64,000 bases of DNA, from contig OZ014413.1 in the NCBI GenBank assembly GCA_963965975.1, positions 8,892,101 to 8,956,100 on the forward strand, read 5' to 3'. Positions 1 through 11,525 of this stretch are shown in pieces. The stretch's first letter is position 1, and the number at the start of each line of letters is the position of its first letter. The position numbers and the translations under genes are program-made. The notes below the pieces were generated by a model, which made no database searches, was not told the origin of the DNA, and saw nothing but the letters and a program-made list of their open reading frames with translations. This stretch comes from Xestospongia bergquistia. Taxonomy: Eukaryota; Porifera; Demospongiae; Haplosclerida; Petrosiidae.

Positions 1-276
1 CAATATTGTATATCTGGAATTGTTGACACCATATTGGTATATATACTGATGTTTACTTTCTCTGTAGTTGTGTTCTATCATATAGTGTTAGTTACTGGAC
101 AACAAGCTCGTTTTATAGGTTATATCAATGTTGTTAAAAACTCAATCAAGAAAATGACAAAAAGTCTTAAGAAATCACAACCAGTGTCACATCAAAGTCA
201 TTTTAGAGAAGAGTTGGATTCCTCATTTTTTAATGATAGCTATTCTGATTATCGTGAACCACTCATAAGTCCATAA
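1..276 (+). CDS. 3' end of a receptor-like array gene (type I), partial at window edge
   Basis: The reading frame is open from base 1 to a TAA at 274-276 and encodes the last membrane segment (FTFSVVVFYHIVLVTGQQARF) and the whole cytoplasmic tail, ending DYREPLISP. The start lies outside the window. The bases are almost identical to 11249-11525, the end of the broken copy at 8213, so this is the previous unit of the 11.25 kb tandem duplication. Because that sister copy is a pseudogene with an intact 3' half, this gene may also be broken upstream, which cannot be seen here. Confidence 0.8.
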   Translation, partial: QYCISGIVDTILVYILMFTFSVVVFYHIVLVTGQQARFIGYINVVKNSIKKMTKSLKKSQPVSHQSHFREELDSSFFNDSYSDYREPLISP

Positions 277-1542
277 CAATTTACTTGTTCTCACATTTGG
301 ACTTAATTTCATGTTAGTTACAAATTTTTAAAAGTGTATGTAGTATATGTAACTTCAATAGTTTAATGCTCACTTAATAATTTCTTTTTTATCTTTTTTT
401 TTATTTTAAAGACACTTTGTTAGCTGTTAAGGCAAAATATTTCAAATTTAATCTTCTAATGTCCTATTAATAATTTCATATTTTTTATCTTTTAAGTTAA
501 AGTCACTTGGTTTGTTGTTAAATCAAATATTTTTAACAGAATTAAAAAAGGTGAAATTTTGACTTATAATTACATTAGTAGTCTCTATAGATCACAATAA
601 AATACACTTTACATCAACTGAGTTAATTCATTCATAATATAAAACATTATGAAAGTGAAACTTGTGACACGTTATTTTCCTAGAGATATGAATACAGATA
701 CCTCAAGTTAATAACTGTTTCTCAAAACTTTGTATATTTATAAATACAACTCTTCTAAAAAAGTTTGCTTATATACTTATGTCCATTTTCTCTGTAATTG
801 TGCTCTATCATATAGTCATAATTACTGAAAAGCAAACTTGATAACATTGATTTTTGTCAATACTTAATGAAAAATCTTTTAATAAGAACTTTTAATCAAT
901 GTCACACGAGCCAATTTAAGAATAAAATCACATATGTGTTGTAGCCATAATTTAATGATATACTTGTAATTTTATAAAGCAAATTATTAGGTGCAAAATG
1001 TAATGCATACATATCACTTTTAGTGATTTTAAGTGTGGTGGGACAAATATTGGGTAAGAATGAAGCAGATTGTATACTTTGTATCATAATGGTCTAATTT
1101 TTGACAATACATATAGACAATTGCATGAGTAATTTATTAAACTTATTAATAAATTTATTAAACTGTGACCAATTGCATTGCAACCTTGTGTAACTGAAAT
1201 TAAAAGTATAATATATTCACAGATAACTAATACTTCACAGTGTGAAGTATTAGTTATCAAAATAGTGGGTTACAATAACATCGCATTAACAGATCATCAG
1301 ACATTTTGTTGTAACTGTTGAGGTGTGCTTGGAGTGACAATTACTGAGTTTTCTAAACTTTATCTGATCATTTTCCTTGGTATTTATTGTTTACATAAAC
1401 ATTTTTCTACAATTTATAAAACCTGAATGTAAGTATAAAGATGAAATGATACTTAATGTGGCAAATGAAAGTAAACAAGTTGAACTTAAAAAGTGTAGAT
1501 TTGCTTTGTAGTTTCAAGTGAATTTTTGTTTTCACTGACAAC
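277..1542. other. Intergenic stretch with family flanking blocks and a decayed gene end
   Basis: No gene is seen. From about 545 to 745 lies a 3'-flank block (starting near GTGAAATTTTGACTTATAAT) that recurs near 5575, 11790, 16820, 23995, 31285 and 41150. At 770-850 is a decayed copy of the last membrane segment of the receptor family (TCTGTAATTGTGCTCTATCATATAG). From 1260 to 1542 lies the upstream block found before other copies, with GTAAACA at 1471-1477, about 70 bases before the ATG. The whole stretch is repeated at 11526-12790 with few changes. Confidence 0.7.
1222..1258. repeat. Perfect 18-bp palindrome with 1-base loop
   Basis: The arms 1222-1239 and 1241-1258 are exact reverse complements around a single G at 1240, starting GATAACTAATACTTCACA. 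A sister flank near 47436-47452 carries only the right arm (slightly changed) in the same context, so the left arm looks like an added copy in the opposite sense. It is duplicated at 12470-12506. Confidence 0.9.
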
Positions 1543-4500
1543 ATGAAGTGGCTTATGTTGGTAGTCCTCTTTCACTTACTACTGATATGTAGTAAATGTA
1601 ATAAGGTAATCAATATTACTTCACAAGATCATCTCCTCCAGTCATACTTGTGTCATCATTATAATTACACTGGTAACACTACTCTTCTCCTTCTGGATAC
1701 TGTCTACAATATTAGTGGTAATGGGAGTTTGTGTACCATTAATACCAACTACTCACTTACCATACAAGGTAACCAATCAATGGCTACTATTCAATGTATC
1801 TCTTCTACTTATGCTAACACCACTACCTATGCAACTATTGGATTTGTCTTCACTGGAAGTAGTAATCTGACTCTACAGAGAGTAACATTTATTGGTTGTG
1901 GTGCTAACCTTAATACCCTTGATGAAGAACAACTTAACATTATTAACTCTACCAGTTCTCTTGTCTACTTCACACAATATCATGCTGCTGTACTGGTGTT
2001 CACTGAAATCAGTCATCTTGTTATGAAAGATGTGAGTACATCCCAGTACTATGGGTTTGCTATTGTAGCTGTTAACTTACCTATTGGTACATTGGAAGCC
2101 ATCTATGTAAATGGTTCACAAGGTCTTCAAAAAGTCCGAGGTGGCTACAGTGTTGGTAGTGGAATGTTATTAATGTATCAAAATTCACCTATCACACCCT
2201 CCTTTGTTAACCAATATAAGTTAAAAATTATAGATTCTACATTTTCATACAATTTTGCTTCCTCAGGATATGTGTGTGTTACAAATCTCTACAATTCTTT
2301 TAAATACAGAGATTCTAATAAACAGATCATCTATGCTGCAGGACTTACAATTTATTACATTGGAAAAAACTCTAAAGCTCAAATTAGTTTTTTGCGATGT
2401 ACCTTTAAAGTCAATATTGGTTCTGTAGCAGGAGCAATGTTAATATTACATTTAAAAACAACAACATACTCACAGACTGTTATTAAAAATTCATACTTTG
2501 ACTCAAATGACAATATTCAAAAATGTCATGGAAGTGACATTGTGCTGTTTCTTGATGGACTATCACGATCATCATTACTTACCACCAGTAAAACATATTT
2601 TCCTCTACTGGTTGTACATACAAAATTTACATTTTCACCTGGAAGTGTTTTTACAGACAAACAGCTAGGTGTTATTTTTATTGCTGTCATGAATTTTAAG
2701 GAGATACCAATGTGTTTCAAATTTTCTAATGTTACCTTTAAGGGAAATCAAGCATCAATATCTGGATCTTGTATCTATGCAGTTTCATTTCCATTAACAG
2801 AGAGAAATAAAATATCTTTTTTATTGGAGTCTATTAAAGCATACAAAAATGGGATATTAAACATAGATGTTGTATCACCAACTTTTTTACCAGCCAGCCT
2901 ATTTACATTTTTAAATATCAACAGAATCACAATAAATGGATCAGCAGTAAAACCTAGTAATTTGTCGTTCAACATTGGTACAGTTGTAGAGGCAATTCGA
3001 TCTGATATTACTCTAGAGGGACATATTGTCTTTCACAACAATACAGGTATTAATGGAGGTGCTATTATGTTAATAGGAGATAGTCTCATTTATCTCACTC
3101 AAGGACTTCGAGCTAACTTTACAAATAACAAAGCTCTATCTAGTGGAGGAGCTATATATGATCATAGCAGTCCATTTGACAAGACACATTGCACATTTCA
3201 AGTTAACACTACACAGTATGATGATATAGCAGTGTTATTTGAAAACAATAAAGCAACAGTTACTGGTAACTCTGTCTTTTCATCAAAATTGTATAACTGC
3301 ACCATGGTTGATCCTTATATAAATTCTACAACAGCTGTTGAAATTTACAAAACTATCTTTAAATTTAAAGTAAACAGTACTTTTGAACTTTCTACTACTC
3401 CAATAAAGTTGACAATATGTGACTCACATAATTCTGTAAGATCATATTCATCTGATGCTTATCCTGGACAGACAATTAATTTTTCAATGGCTGCTATTGA
3501 TGCTGTAGGACACCACAGTTATTCTATTATTAACATAGCAGCAGTTAGGAAAAGAAAACATTCAGCATTCACACACATTAATTGGTGGTTCTCAAAAAGA
3601 GAAGATACACAAGTTATAAGAGAAACTGATGACTGCACACTCATTAATATAACAATACATACAAATGATAAGAGTACTTTGGATAAACCTCAAGGAACCC
3701 TACTCTTTACTATACCTAGTATTGCTAACATAACAGTTGTTAATATCATTTTAAAATCTTGTCCACCTGGATTTGAATTAAGTTATATAACAGGATCTTG
3801 TGTCTGCTCACACCTTCTATTAAATATAGCTGGATATACTCCTAACTGTAGTATTAATACCAAAACATTTAAAAGACCAACTTTCACTTCTTGGGTTGGT
3901 TCAGTACAAGTTAGTAATAATACACAAGTTTTTTTTCTAGCTCTACATTGCCATTATGGATATTGTAATGTTGGTGCTAACCTCGATGTTTTTCGTTACA
4001 TCAACGATGGAATGTTTGTTCTTACTTCAGAGGATTTGTCAGGTTTTTCATCATTGTGTAATAATAACAGAGAAGGAATTTTATGTAGCAAGTGTTCTAA
4101 TGTTAATGGTATTAATTACAGTGTAGTGTTTGGTTCTACAGAATGTAGACATTGTAGTAACTGGTGGTTGTGGACACTAGTCCTCTATGCACTAGGTGGT
4201 CCTCTTCTTGTTTACCTGTTATATGCTCTTAGACTTACATTAACAACTGGTACAATTAATGGAATTATATTCTATGTTCAAGTGGCCAATGCTGGATTAC
4301 TGGATCTCTTTTCAATAAAATCTAGTCAATTTTCTTTGTCAATAAACTTTTGTATGAAAATGGCAATATTCTTAATTTCTATCATGAATCTGAATCTTGG
4401 TTTTCCTTTATGCTTTTACAATGGAATGAATGAGTTATGGAAAGCTGGTCTATGTTTAGTCTTTCCTCTTTATCTCCTGACAATAGTTATTGTCCTCATT

Positions 4501-5385
4501 ATCCTCAGTCGTTTTTCTCCATGGCTTTCTAACAGAATAGCTCACTCCTCAGTTCAAGTACTAGTTACTGTTGTACACCTCTCCTTTTCAAAATTACTAC
4601 TAGCAATTGTTGATGTCTTCACACCTGTCCAATTATACAATAGTACTATGAAAGAACCACAGACTGCTTGGTTTAATGATGGCAGTGTTACATATGGAGT
4701 GGGTGACCACTTTCTGTTAATGATAGTAACATCAGTGATAGTGGGTATTTTTATAATACCTTACATGTTAATAATTCTAACTGGTCGTCTATTAATGAAA
4801 TCTAACAAGATAAGAGAATATCTTCGACCAATATATGAAGCTATCCATGCTCCTTATAAATATAACAAACAATATTGGTTTACTGCTAGACAACTGCTGT
4901 TGATTTTTGTGTACATTATGTATACTACCTATCGTGGCAGAGATCTTTTACTTCCTTTCTCTATCATTTTACCAATTTATTTAGTGTTTGTCACTGTTCA
5001 AGCTCATCTAAAACCATTTAAAAACAAGATAATAAACCTTTTAGATCTTGTTGTCATGGTGAACTATGGTCTCATTGCATGTACTAATTGGTACTTTATT
5101 AAAGAGGACCAATATTATATATCTGGTATATTGAATATCACACTTGTATATATACTGATGTTTACTTTCTCTGTAGTTGTGTTCTATCATATAGTGTTAG
5201 TTACTGGACAACAAGCTCGTTTTATAGGTTATATCAGTGCTGTTCAAAACTTAATGAAGAAAATGACCCCATGTCTTAAGAAATCACAATCAGTGTCACA
5301 TCAAAGACATTTTAGAGAAGAGTTGGATTCCTCATTTTTTGATGATAATTATTCTGAATATCGTGAACCTCTCTTAAGTCAATAA
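1543..5385 (+). CDS. Large single-exon multipass receptor-like protein, array copy 1 (type I, subfamily a)
   Basis: The 1280-residue frame has no interruption. Residues 1-19 form a signal peptide ending in ICSKC. Residues 20 to about 700 are Asn/Thr/Ser-rich with many N-X-S/T sites and beta-helix-like turns (INGGAI near 505, SSGGAI near 534, ENNKATVTGNS). A Cys-rich zone follows: CPPGFEL at 740, CHYGYC, EGILCSKC at 844-851 and ECRHCSNWW at 867-875. About ten membrane segments run from 876 to 1220, with a conserved loop IREYLRPIYEAIHAPY near 1090. The cytoplasmic tail ends SEYREPLLSQ. The ATG is shared by all copies in the context AACATGAA. Predicted role: cell-surface receptor or channel-like protein of unknown ligand. 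The GGAI-type repeats recall polymorphic-membrane-protein beta-helices; that link and the role are inference. Near-identical sister at 12791. Confidence 0.92.
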   Translation: MKWLMLVVLFHLLLICSKCNKVINITSQDHLLQSYLCHHYNYTGNTTLLLLDTVYNISGNGSLCTINTNYSLTIQGNQSMATIQCISSTYANTTTYATIGFVFTGSSNLTLQRVTFIGCGANLNTLDEEQLNIINSTSSLVYFTQYHAAVLVFTEISHLVMKDVSTSQYYGFAIVAVNLPIGTLEAIYVNGSQGLQKVRGGYSVGSGMLLMYQNSPITPSFVNQYKLKIIDSTFSYNFASSGYVCVTNLYNSFKYRDSNKQIIYAAGLTIYYIGKNSKAQISFLRCTFKVNIGSVAGAMLILHLKTTTYSQTVIKNSYFDSNDNIQKCHGSDIVLFLDGLSRSSLLTTSKTYFPLLVVHTKFTFSPGSVFTDKQLGVIFIAVMNFKEIPMCFKFSNVTFKGNQASISGSCIYAVSFPLTERNKISFLLESIKAYKNGILNIDVVSPTFLPASLFTFLNINRITINGSAVKPSNLSFNIGTVVEAIRSDITLEGHIVFHNNTGINGGAIMLIGDSLIYLTQGLRANFTNNKALSSGGAIYDHSSPFDKTHCTFQVNTTQYDDIAVLFENNKATVTGNSVFSSKLYNCTMVDPYINSTTAVEIYKTIFKFKVNSTFELSTTPIKLTICDSHNSVRSYSSDAYPGQTINFSMAAIDAVGHHSYSIINIAAVRKRKHSAFTHINWWFSKREDTQVIRETDDCTLINITIHTNDKSTLDKPQGTLLFTIPSIANITVVNIILKSCPPGFELSYITGSCVCSHLLLNIAGYTPNCSINTKTFKRPTFTSWVGSVQVSNNTQVFFLALHCHYGYCNVGANLDVFRYINDGMFVLTSEDLSGFSSLCNNNREGILCSKCSNVNGINYSVVFGSTECRHCSNWWLWTLVLYALGGPLLVYLLYALRLTLTTGTINGIIFYVQVANAGLLDLFSIKSSQFSLSINFCMKMAIFLISIMNLNLGFPLCFYNGMNELWKAGLCLVFPLYLLTIVIVLIILSRFSPWLSNRIAHSSVQVLVTVVHLSFSKLLLAIVDVFTPVQLYNSTMKEPQTAWFNDGSVTYGVGDHFLLMIVTSVIVGIFIIPYMLIILTGRLLMKSNKIREYLRPIYEAIHAPYKYNKQYWFTARQLLLIFVYIMYTTYRGRDLLLPFSIILPIYLVFVTVQAHLKPFKNKIINLLDLVVMVNYGLIACTNWYFIKEDQYYISGILNITLVYILMFTFSVVVFYHIVLVTGQQARFIGYISAVQNLMKKMTPCLKKSQSVSHQRHFREELDSSFFDDNYSEYREPLLSQ

Positions 5386-6529
5386 CAATTTATACATTTG
5401 CGATTTTACTAAATTTTATATTATATTGTAAAGTTTGTTATATGTACATAGTGTGTAGTAAATTTTCTTTAATCCTTTAGCTTACATTTAATTAAGTTTT
5501 CGTTTTTAATCACTTACCATTAGTTAGTCATAAAGTAAAAATATATCACATTGTCAGATTTCAAACAAGTTAAATTTTGACTTAATAATTATGTTAGAAG
5601 TCTGTAGAGAGAGATATAGTAAACCATATCACAATAAAATACACTTTACGTCAACTAAGTTGATTCATAATATATATGACATTGCAAAAGTGAAACTTGT
5701 GACATGTTATTATCCTAAACTTATAAATACAGAGACCTCTAAGCTAATAAATGTTTTACAAAACTCTGTATATTCGTGAATACCATTTATATGTAATGCT
5801 CTTAATTTGTAAAAAGTGAAAAATATTTTACATTTTTTGAATAGACCATAGAAATATAATCATATCATTTATAATGTGTAGAACTTGTGACAAACCTTTA
5901 ATATATTTCCATATCAGTAGAAAGTGAAAAAGAATTACCAACAATAACAACTTCATGTTGTCAATGAAAACAAGAGTTACTTGATGTACATACCATATAT
6001 TAAGTACATTATTCTTCTCTTTGATGATTTTTTTTCATCAACTGTTGAATCCAATTATAAACGATTAAAAATAAATCACGATCATCTCGTATTTTTAGAT
6101 CATTAATGAGGATACTATACTCCATGTGTCCTAATTGGTAATTAATTAGTAGTTAATTACTTCAGGACACAGCAGATAGAAATATTTGACATCACACATG
6201 CTGTATATACTTATCTTTTACTGTTGTTCTCTATCATGCAGTCCTAATAACTGAATAACAAACAAGCTCTTTTTATAAGTTATATCAATGCTAGTCAATA
6301 TGCATTAATGAAAGACTTAATGTCTTAATAACTACATGAATGAATATGTGTGAAGTCACAAAAAATTGATGTGTTGAAATTAAAATCATAGTAAAGACAC
6401 ATAGCTTTTCATCTAATGTTCAAGTTCTTTAAAGCATAATGAGTTTATCATTTATCAACACTATTGCAATGATAGAAAACAATCAAATCATTTAAATTAA
6501 GAAGTTACTTTATAAATCAAATAGATGGC
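5386..6529. other. Intergenic stretch with 3'-flank block and a gene-end remnant
   Basis: The recurring 3'-flank block lies at about 5575-5790. A decayed last-membrane-segment remnant occupies about 6195-6330 (TACTGTTGTTCTCTATCATG, then a degenerate version of the GQQARF region and the tail start). Similarity with 16634-17735 continues to about 6405. No other gene is seen. Confidence 0.6.
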
Positions 6530-7255
6530 TTGATAAGTGGCTTATGTAAGTGGTCCTCTATTACTTACTACTGATATCTATTTGCATCATAAGTGCTCTT
6601 TTGTTATAGAGTAAAATACAATATAATGTTTTGTTCAAATGTAACAATGTACATTAACATCGTCTATTTGTCATCTACTCTCAGACTTATATTGACAACT
6701 GATGAATTATATTCTATTCATTGGTAGCTAACACTGGTTTATTTGATATTTATTCTTTAAATCTAGCCAATGTTCTTTGTCTACAGATTTAGTATAATGT
6801 AGCACTCTTTTTGATTTCCATGATGAATTTAAATCTTGTATTACCTCTGTTTTTACAATGGGATGACAGAGTTATGGAAAGCTGGTCTCAGTTTACTATT
6901 TCCATGTTATCCTGTCTTTTCTGATGATAGATGTTGTCCTCATTATACTTGATCATTTTTCTTTGAAGTTTTCCAAAAGAACAACTTTATCACAATTTCA
7001 AGTAATGATTATTATTGTACACTTCTCCATTTCAAAACACGCTACTTGCACTCTTCAAACCTATCTAATTATACACTATATAAAAAATAATACTCCATTA
7101 ATAGTATGGTTCAATGATGTAATATTAAGTTGGAGAAGGTGAACACTTCGTGATAATAATATTAAAATAATAATAGTTGGTATCTTCCTACAATACCTTA
7201 CATGTTAATCAGTCTAATTGTATACTACTAGTAAGCTGTTTGTCAAAAAATAGAA
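6530..7255 (+). pseudogene. Decayed receptor-like copy: signal peptide piece joined to membrane segments 1-6
   Basis: At 6530-6590 there is a degenerate signal-peptide start (AAGTGGCTTATGTAAGTGG, with a stop). Then, with the whole ectodomain missing, 6665-7255 matches the membrane domain of intact copies: LYSLRLTLTT-like sequence at 6670, GFPLCFYNGMTELWKAGL-like at 6830-6890, and the RIAHSSVQV region near 6970. Frameshifts and stops occur throughout. This is an internally deleted relic with no coding capacity. Confidence 0.75.
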
Positions 7256-8212
7256 TAAAAGCAGGTTGTACTTCAAATTCATGAAAGTATTAAAGTCAAG
7301 AATTAAGTGGTGATTATTTATAATAATTATCCATAGAGTTTCAATTTATTTATATTTTAGGCAAGTATAGAATGTAATCAGAAAAATATGGCCTTTGAGT
7401 TAATATAACCTAGATCTTAAACCTTTGTAATATGGCATTGATTAGTAGAATGTGAATGTCACAATAAAAATCATTATAACACATATCATGTTGTTGCTAT
7501 TTCAGTAAACGTTTAGTCACATAAAGAACATACACAACAAGCTAAATATGCAGTAATAATATTTACTCTATTGCTATTTCTTCAAATTTCTTATATTAAC
7601 TAGACCTTATAAGGAGTATTGATAGAATATGGAGAACTAGATATTAGAATATAAAATATATTAATTGCTTAAACATGCCCCATTTTTAAAGATTAATTAT
7701 TTCAATTTTATAACTATCAAAAGTATTTATTAAAACTTATCAATAGCTTATTATTTGTTTGTATTCATATACTCAGAACCAGCTAACACATTTACATATG
7801 GCAATACTACAGAGATCATAATGAAACTGCATTAGTACTAAAGGAATATAGAGGTGGTTGTAATATTGATAAAAATGTAATATTCATTTTGCAATATGTG
7901 TTTCCAACAAGAATCACTCATATATAAGACCAAATAATTAAAGACAAATATTTGAATTTTTTTATGCTTGAGTATGTAAATGTTAGTATAATATTAAAAC
8001 TATAGAAATATTAACTGAAAATGACACATATTGATTATTGTTTCATTATTGAATTGTTTGCAAAATAATGCTCAATTTTTCTCTTGATGTAAACTGTCTA
8101 TATAAAAACTTACTATATCAAACTTTATAAAAACTTAAATTAATTTCCATAATGAACCAGTGGTCTAAATTGTGAAGTTGTCTTTGTACTTAACTTTCTT
8201 TTCACTGACAAC
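7256..8212. other. AT-rich intergenic stretch before the copy at 8213
   Basis: No gene, RNA or clear repeat is seen here. The last 40 bases (TTTCTTTTCACTGACAACATG) match the start-site context of the copies at 1543 and 12791. The stretch further upstream does not show the usual upstream block. Confidence 0.5.
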
Positions 8213-11200
8213 ATGAAGTGGTTTATGTTGGTAGTCCTCTTTCACTTACTACTGATATGTAGTAAATGTAATAAGGTAATCAATATTATTTCACAAGATC
8301 ATCTTCTCCAGTCATACTTGTGTCATCACTATAATTACACTGGTGATACTACTCTTCTCCTCCTGGATACTGTTTACAATGTTAGTGGTAATGGGAGTAT
8401 GTGTACCATTAATACCAACTACTCACTTATCATACAAAGTAACCATTCAATGGCTACTATTCAATGTATCTCTTCCACTTATGTTAACACTACTCATCCA
8501 ACTATTGGATTTGCTTTCACTGGAAGTAGTAATCTGACTCTACAGAGAGTGACATTTACTGGTTGTGGTGCTAACCTTACTACACTTGATAAAGAACAGC
8601 TTGACATTATTATTCCACCCACTCTCTCGTCTACTTCACACAATATCATGCTGCTGTACTGGTGTTCACTGAGATCAGCCATCTTGTTATGAGAGTTGTG
8701 AGCATACTCCATTACTATGGGTTTGCCATCGTAGCTGTTAATTTACATAAAGGTACTTTGGAGTCTATTAATATTAGTATGTCAATGAGCTTGTATGACA
8801 ATAGTGTTGGCAGTGGAGTTATATTATTATATAAAGAAATGTCTTTTAATACAAGCCTACATAAGGTAGAAATTTTGAAATCTACATTTTTACATAATCA
8901 TGAATCTATTGTCTACGATAACTTTAAATGTGTCACAGATCTCTACAATGCCTTTGTACCCATGCTATCTCCTAAACCAGTGATCAATGCTGCAGGACTT
9001 ACAATACTCTATACTCAAAATGGCACTGGAGCTCAAGTTAGCATTGAAAATTGTGTCTTTAATAAGAATTTTGGTTCTCTAGCAGGAGCAATGTTAGTAT
9101 TACATCTGAACACAATCACACACTCAAAGACGATCATTTCCAAAAATTCTGTTTTTGACACAAATGTCATTTCAAATTCTAAATGTTATGGAACTGCTAT
9201 TGTTTTTATTATGTTCTTTGATAAAGCATCCAAGTCACTGCAAATGGATACCAACCAAAACAATAAAATACATTATCCTCTGCAAGCAATTAATGTGAGC
9301 TTCACTTTTCAACAGAGTAGTCATTTAGATCGACAGATAGGTATTATATACATGTCTGTAATGAATGGTAAAAAAATGTCAGTCTCATTCTTATTTTCAG
9401 ATGTCATTTTAAAAAACAACCTGGTTTCTTCTTCTTCTGTTGCTACTTTTTTTGCAGCTTCTTACCCTCCCACTTTAGAGAACAACATGCAAATTCAAAT
9501 GAATTCTGTAAAAGTATTTGATAATAATCTATTATGCCAGTTAGTCTCTTTCATTTCTCAGATATCAATAATATAATTATTTCTGGATCTGCAGAAAATC
9601 CTAGTAACTTTTCTTTTAATATTGGTACAGTTATAGAGGCAATTCGATCTCATATTACTCTAGAGGGACATATAGTCTAAAAAATAAACAATGGCTTTAT
9701 ATTACCTATTAACTGGTGGTTTTCAGATAGGGAAATTTCACAAGTTATTAAAGACAGTAATGAATCTACTGTCATTAATGTAACTATACATACCAATGAT
9801 AACATGACTTTGATTTCTAATGGCTACATCTTATTCACAATTCCCAGTATAAGAACAACAACATTAGTTAAAATCAATTTGGAATCTTGTCCACCTGGTT
9901 TTGAATTGGATAAACACATAGGTTCTTGTGCCTGCTCACATGTTTTATTTTCCTTTGAAATTAAAGGATACACTCCTAACTGTAGTATTAATACCAGAAC
10001 ATTTAACAGACCAACAATAACATCATGGGTTGGTTCAGTACAAGTAACCAATAATACACCACCCATTTTTCTATTAGCTATATATTGCCATTATGGATAC
10101 TGTAATGTTGGTCCTAACCTTGACTTTTTTCTCTATAATAGTAAAGAAGGAAAGTTTGTACTTACCTCTACAAATTTATCACATCATTCATCATTGTGTC
10201 TTGATAACAGAGAAGGAATTTTATGCAGCAAATGTTCTACTGTTAATGGTGTTAATTACAGTGTAGTGTTTGGTTCTACAGAATGTAGACATTGTAGTAA
10301 CTGGTGGTTGTGGACACTAGTCCTCTATGCAATAGCTGCTCCCCTCCTCATTTACTTGTTATATACTCTCAGACTTACATTAACAACTGGTACACTCAAT
10401 GGAATTATATTCTATGTTCAAGTGACCAATCTTGGATTGTTAGATATTTTGTCTACTATAGGTAATCGATGCTTTTTACCGGCAAAAATTGGCATGAAAA
10501 TAGCAACTTCTTTAACTTCTATTATGAATCTGAATCTTGGTTTTCCTCTGTGTTTTTACAATGGGATGACAGAGTTATGGAAGGCTGGTTTTAGTTTACT
10601 ATTTCCACTTTATCTCTTGACAATAATTGTTGTCCTTATTATCCTCTGTCATTTTTCTCTAAGGTTTTCTAACAAAATAGCTCATTCATCAGTTCAAGTA
10701 CTGGTTACTGTTGTACATCTGTCCTTTTCAAAATTACTACTAGCAATTATTGATGTCTTTACACCTGTTCGATTATATAACAATACTATGACTGAACCTC
10801 AATTTGTTTGGTTAAATGATGGTGGTGTTACATATGGTGACACAAACCACATAAAGTTAATGATAGTAACATCAGTGACAGTTGGAATCTTTCTAATACC
10901 TTACATGTTGATAATTCTAACTGGTCGTCTACTAATTAAATGTAACAAGATAAGAGAATATCTTCGACCAATTTATGAAGCTATTCATGCTCCTTATAAA
11001 TACAACAAACAATATTGGTTTACTGCTAGACAACTCCTACTAATATTTCATAGCATCATGTATACCATGTATCGTGGCAAACATATTTTACTTCCTTTCT
11101 CTATTATTTTACCTATTTACTTTGTGTTTGTCACAGTCCAAGCTTATTTAAGACCATTTAAAAACAAGATAAAAAACCTTTTAGATCTTTCTATAATGAT

Positions 11201-11525
11201 CAATTATGGTATGTTCTTATGTACTAACTGGTACTTTATTGATATTGGCCAATTTTGTATATCTGGAATTGTTGACATCATATTGGTATATATAATAATG
11301 TTTACTTTCTCTGTAGTTGTGTTCTATCATATAGTGTTAGTTACTGGACAACAAGCTCGTTTTATAGGTTACATCAATGTTGTTAAAAACTCAATCAAGA
11401 AAATGACAAAAAGTCTTAAGAAATCACAACCAGTGTCACATCAAAGTCATTTTAGAGAAGAGTTGGATTCCTCATTTTTTAATGATAGTTATTCTGATTA
11501 TCGTGAACCACTCATAAGTCCATAA
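8213..11525 (+). pseudogene. Broken receptor-like copy with intact membrane half (type I, subfamily a)
   Basis: The signal peptide and first 140 residues are intact (8213-8630). Near 8610-8630 one base is missing where intact copies read INSTSSLVYF. The frame then continues from 8662 to 9576, with a second break near 9540-9570 at the LPASLF motif. At 9679 a TAA follows the HIV codons, and roughly 550 bases with both GGAI turns are absent. From 9700 the frame is open again to the stop at 11523-11525 and holds the NWWFS motif, the Cys-rich zone, all membrane segments and the tail ending SDYREPLISP. The 573-residue 3' frame (9804-11525) lacks a signal peptide, so I do not call it a separate gene. 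Its 3' end nearly equals bases 1-276. Confidence 0.85.

Larger units (their letters stand above)
1..6405 (+). repeat. Tandem segmental duplication, left unit
   Basis: This segment is the partner of 11249 to about 17735. Matching landmarks keep a constant offset of 11248-11249 bases: stop codons 276 and 11525, the palindromes at 1222 and 12470, starts 1543 and 12791, stops 5385 and 16633. Identity looks very high across the flank and the gene and falls off beyond about 5800. The extent was judged by eye. Confidence 0.85.

Noticed and set aside
902-1087. 61-residue minus-strand frame, exactly repeated at 12150-12335
   Set aside because: Its conservation is explained by the recent segmental duplication. 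There is no signal, family match or leader.
2526-2975. Antisense frames of 60-90 residues inside the receptor genes (also at 13774, 25494, 43954, 48826, 57040 and others)
   Set aside because: They recur at the same place in each paralogue because the sense strand is conserved. They are shadows of the receptor frame.
1543-5385. Bacterial contamination suggested by the Pmp-like GGAI repeats
   Set aside because: The same contig carries intron-containing nuclear genes, copied pieces of one of them lie between the receptors, and the receptors have multipass domains with eukaryote-like leaders and AATAAA signals.
9804-11525. Separate 573-residue membrane protein gene
   Set aside because: It is the 3' half of the broken copy that starts at 8213. 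It has no signal peptide or own leader, and the expected upstream motifs are present out of frame just before it.
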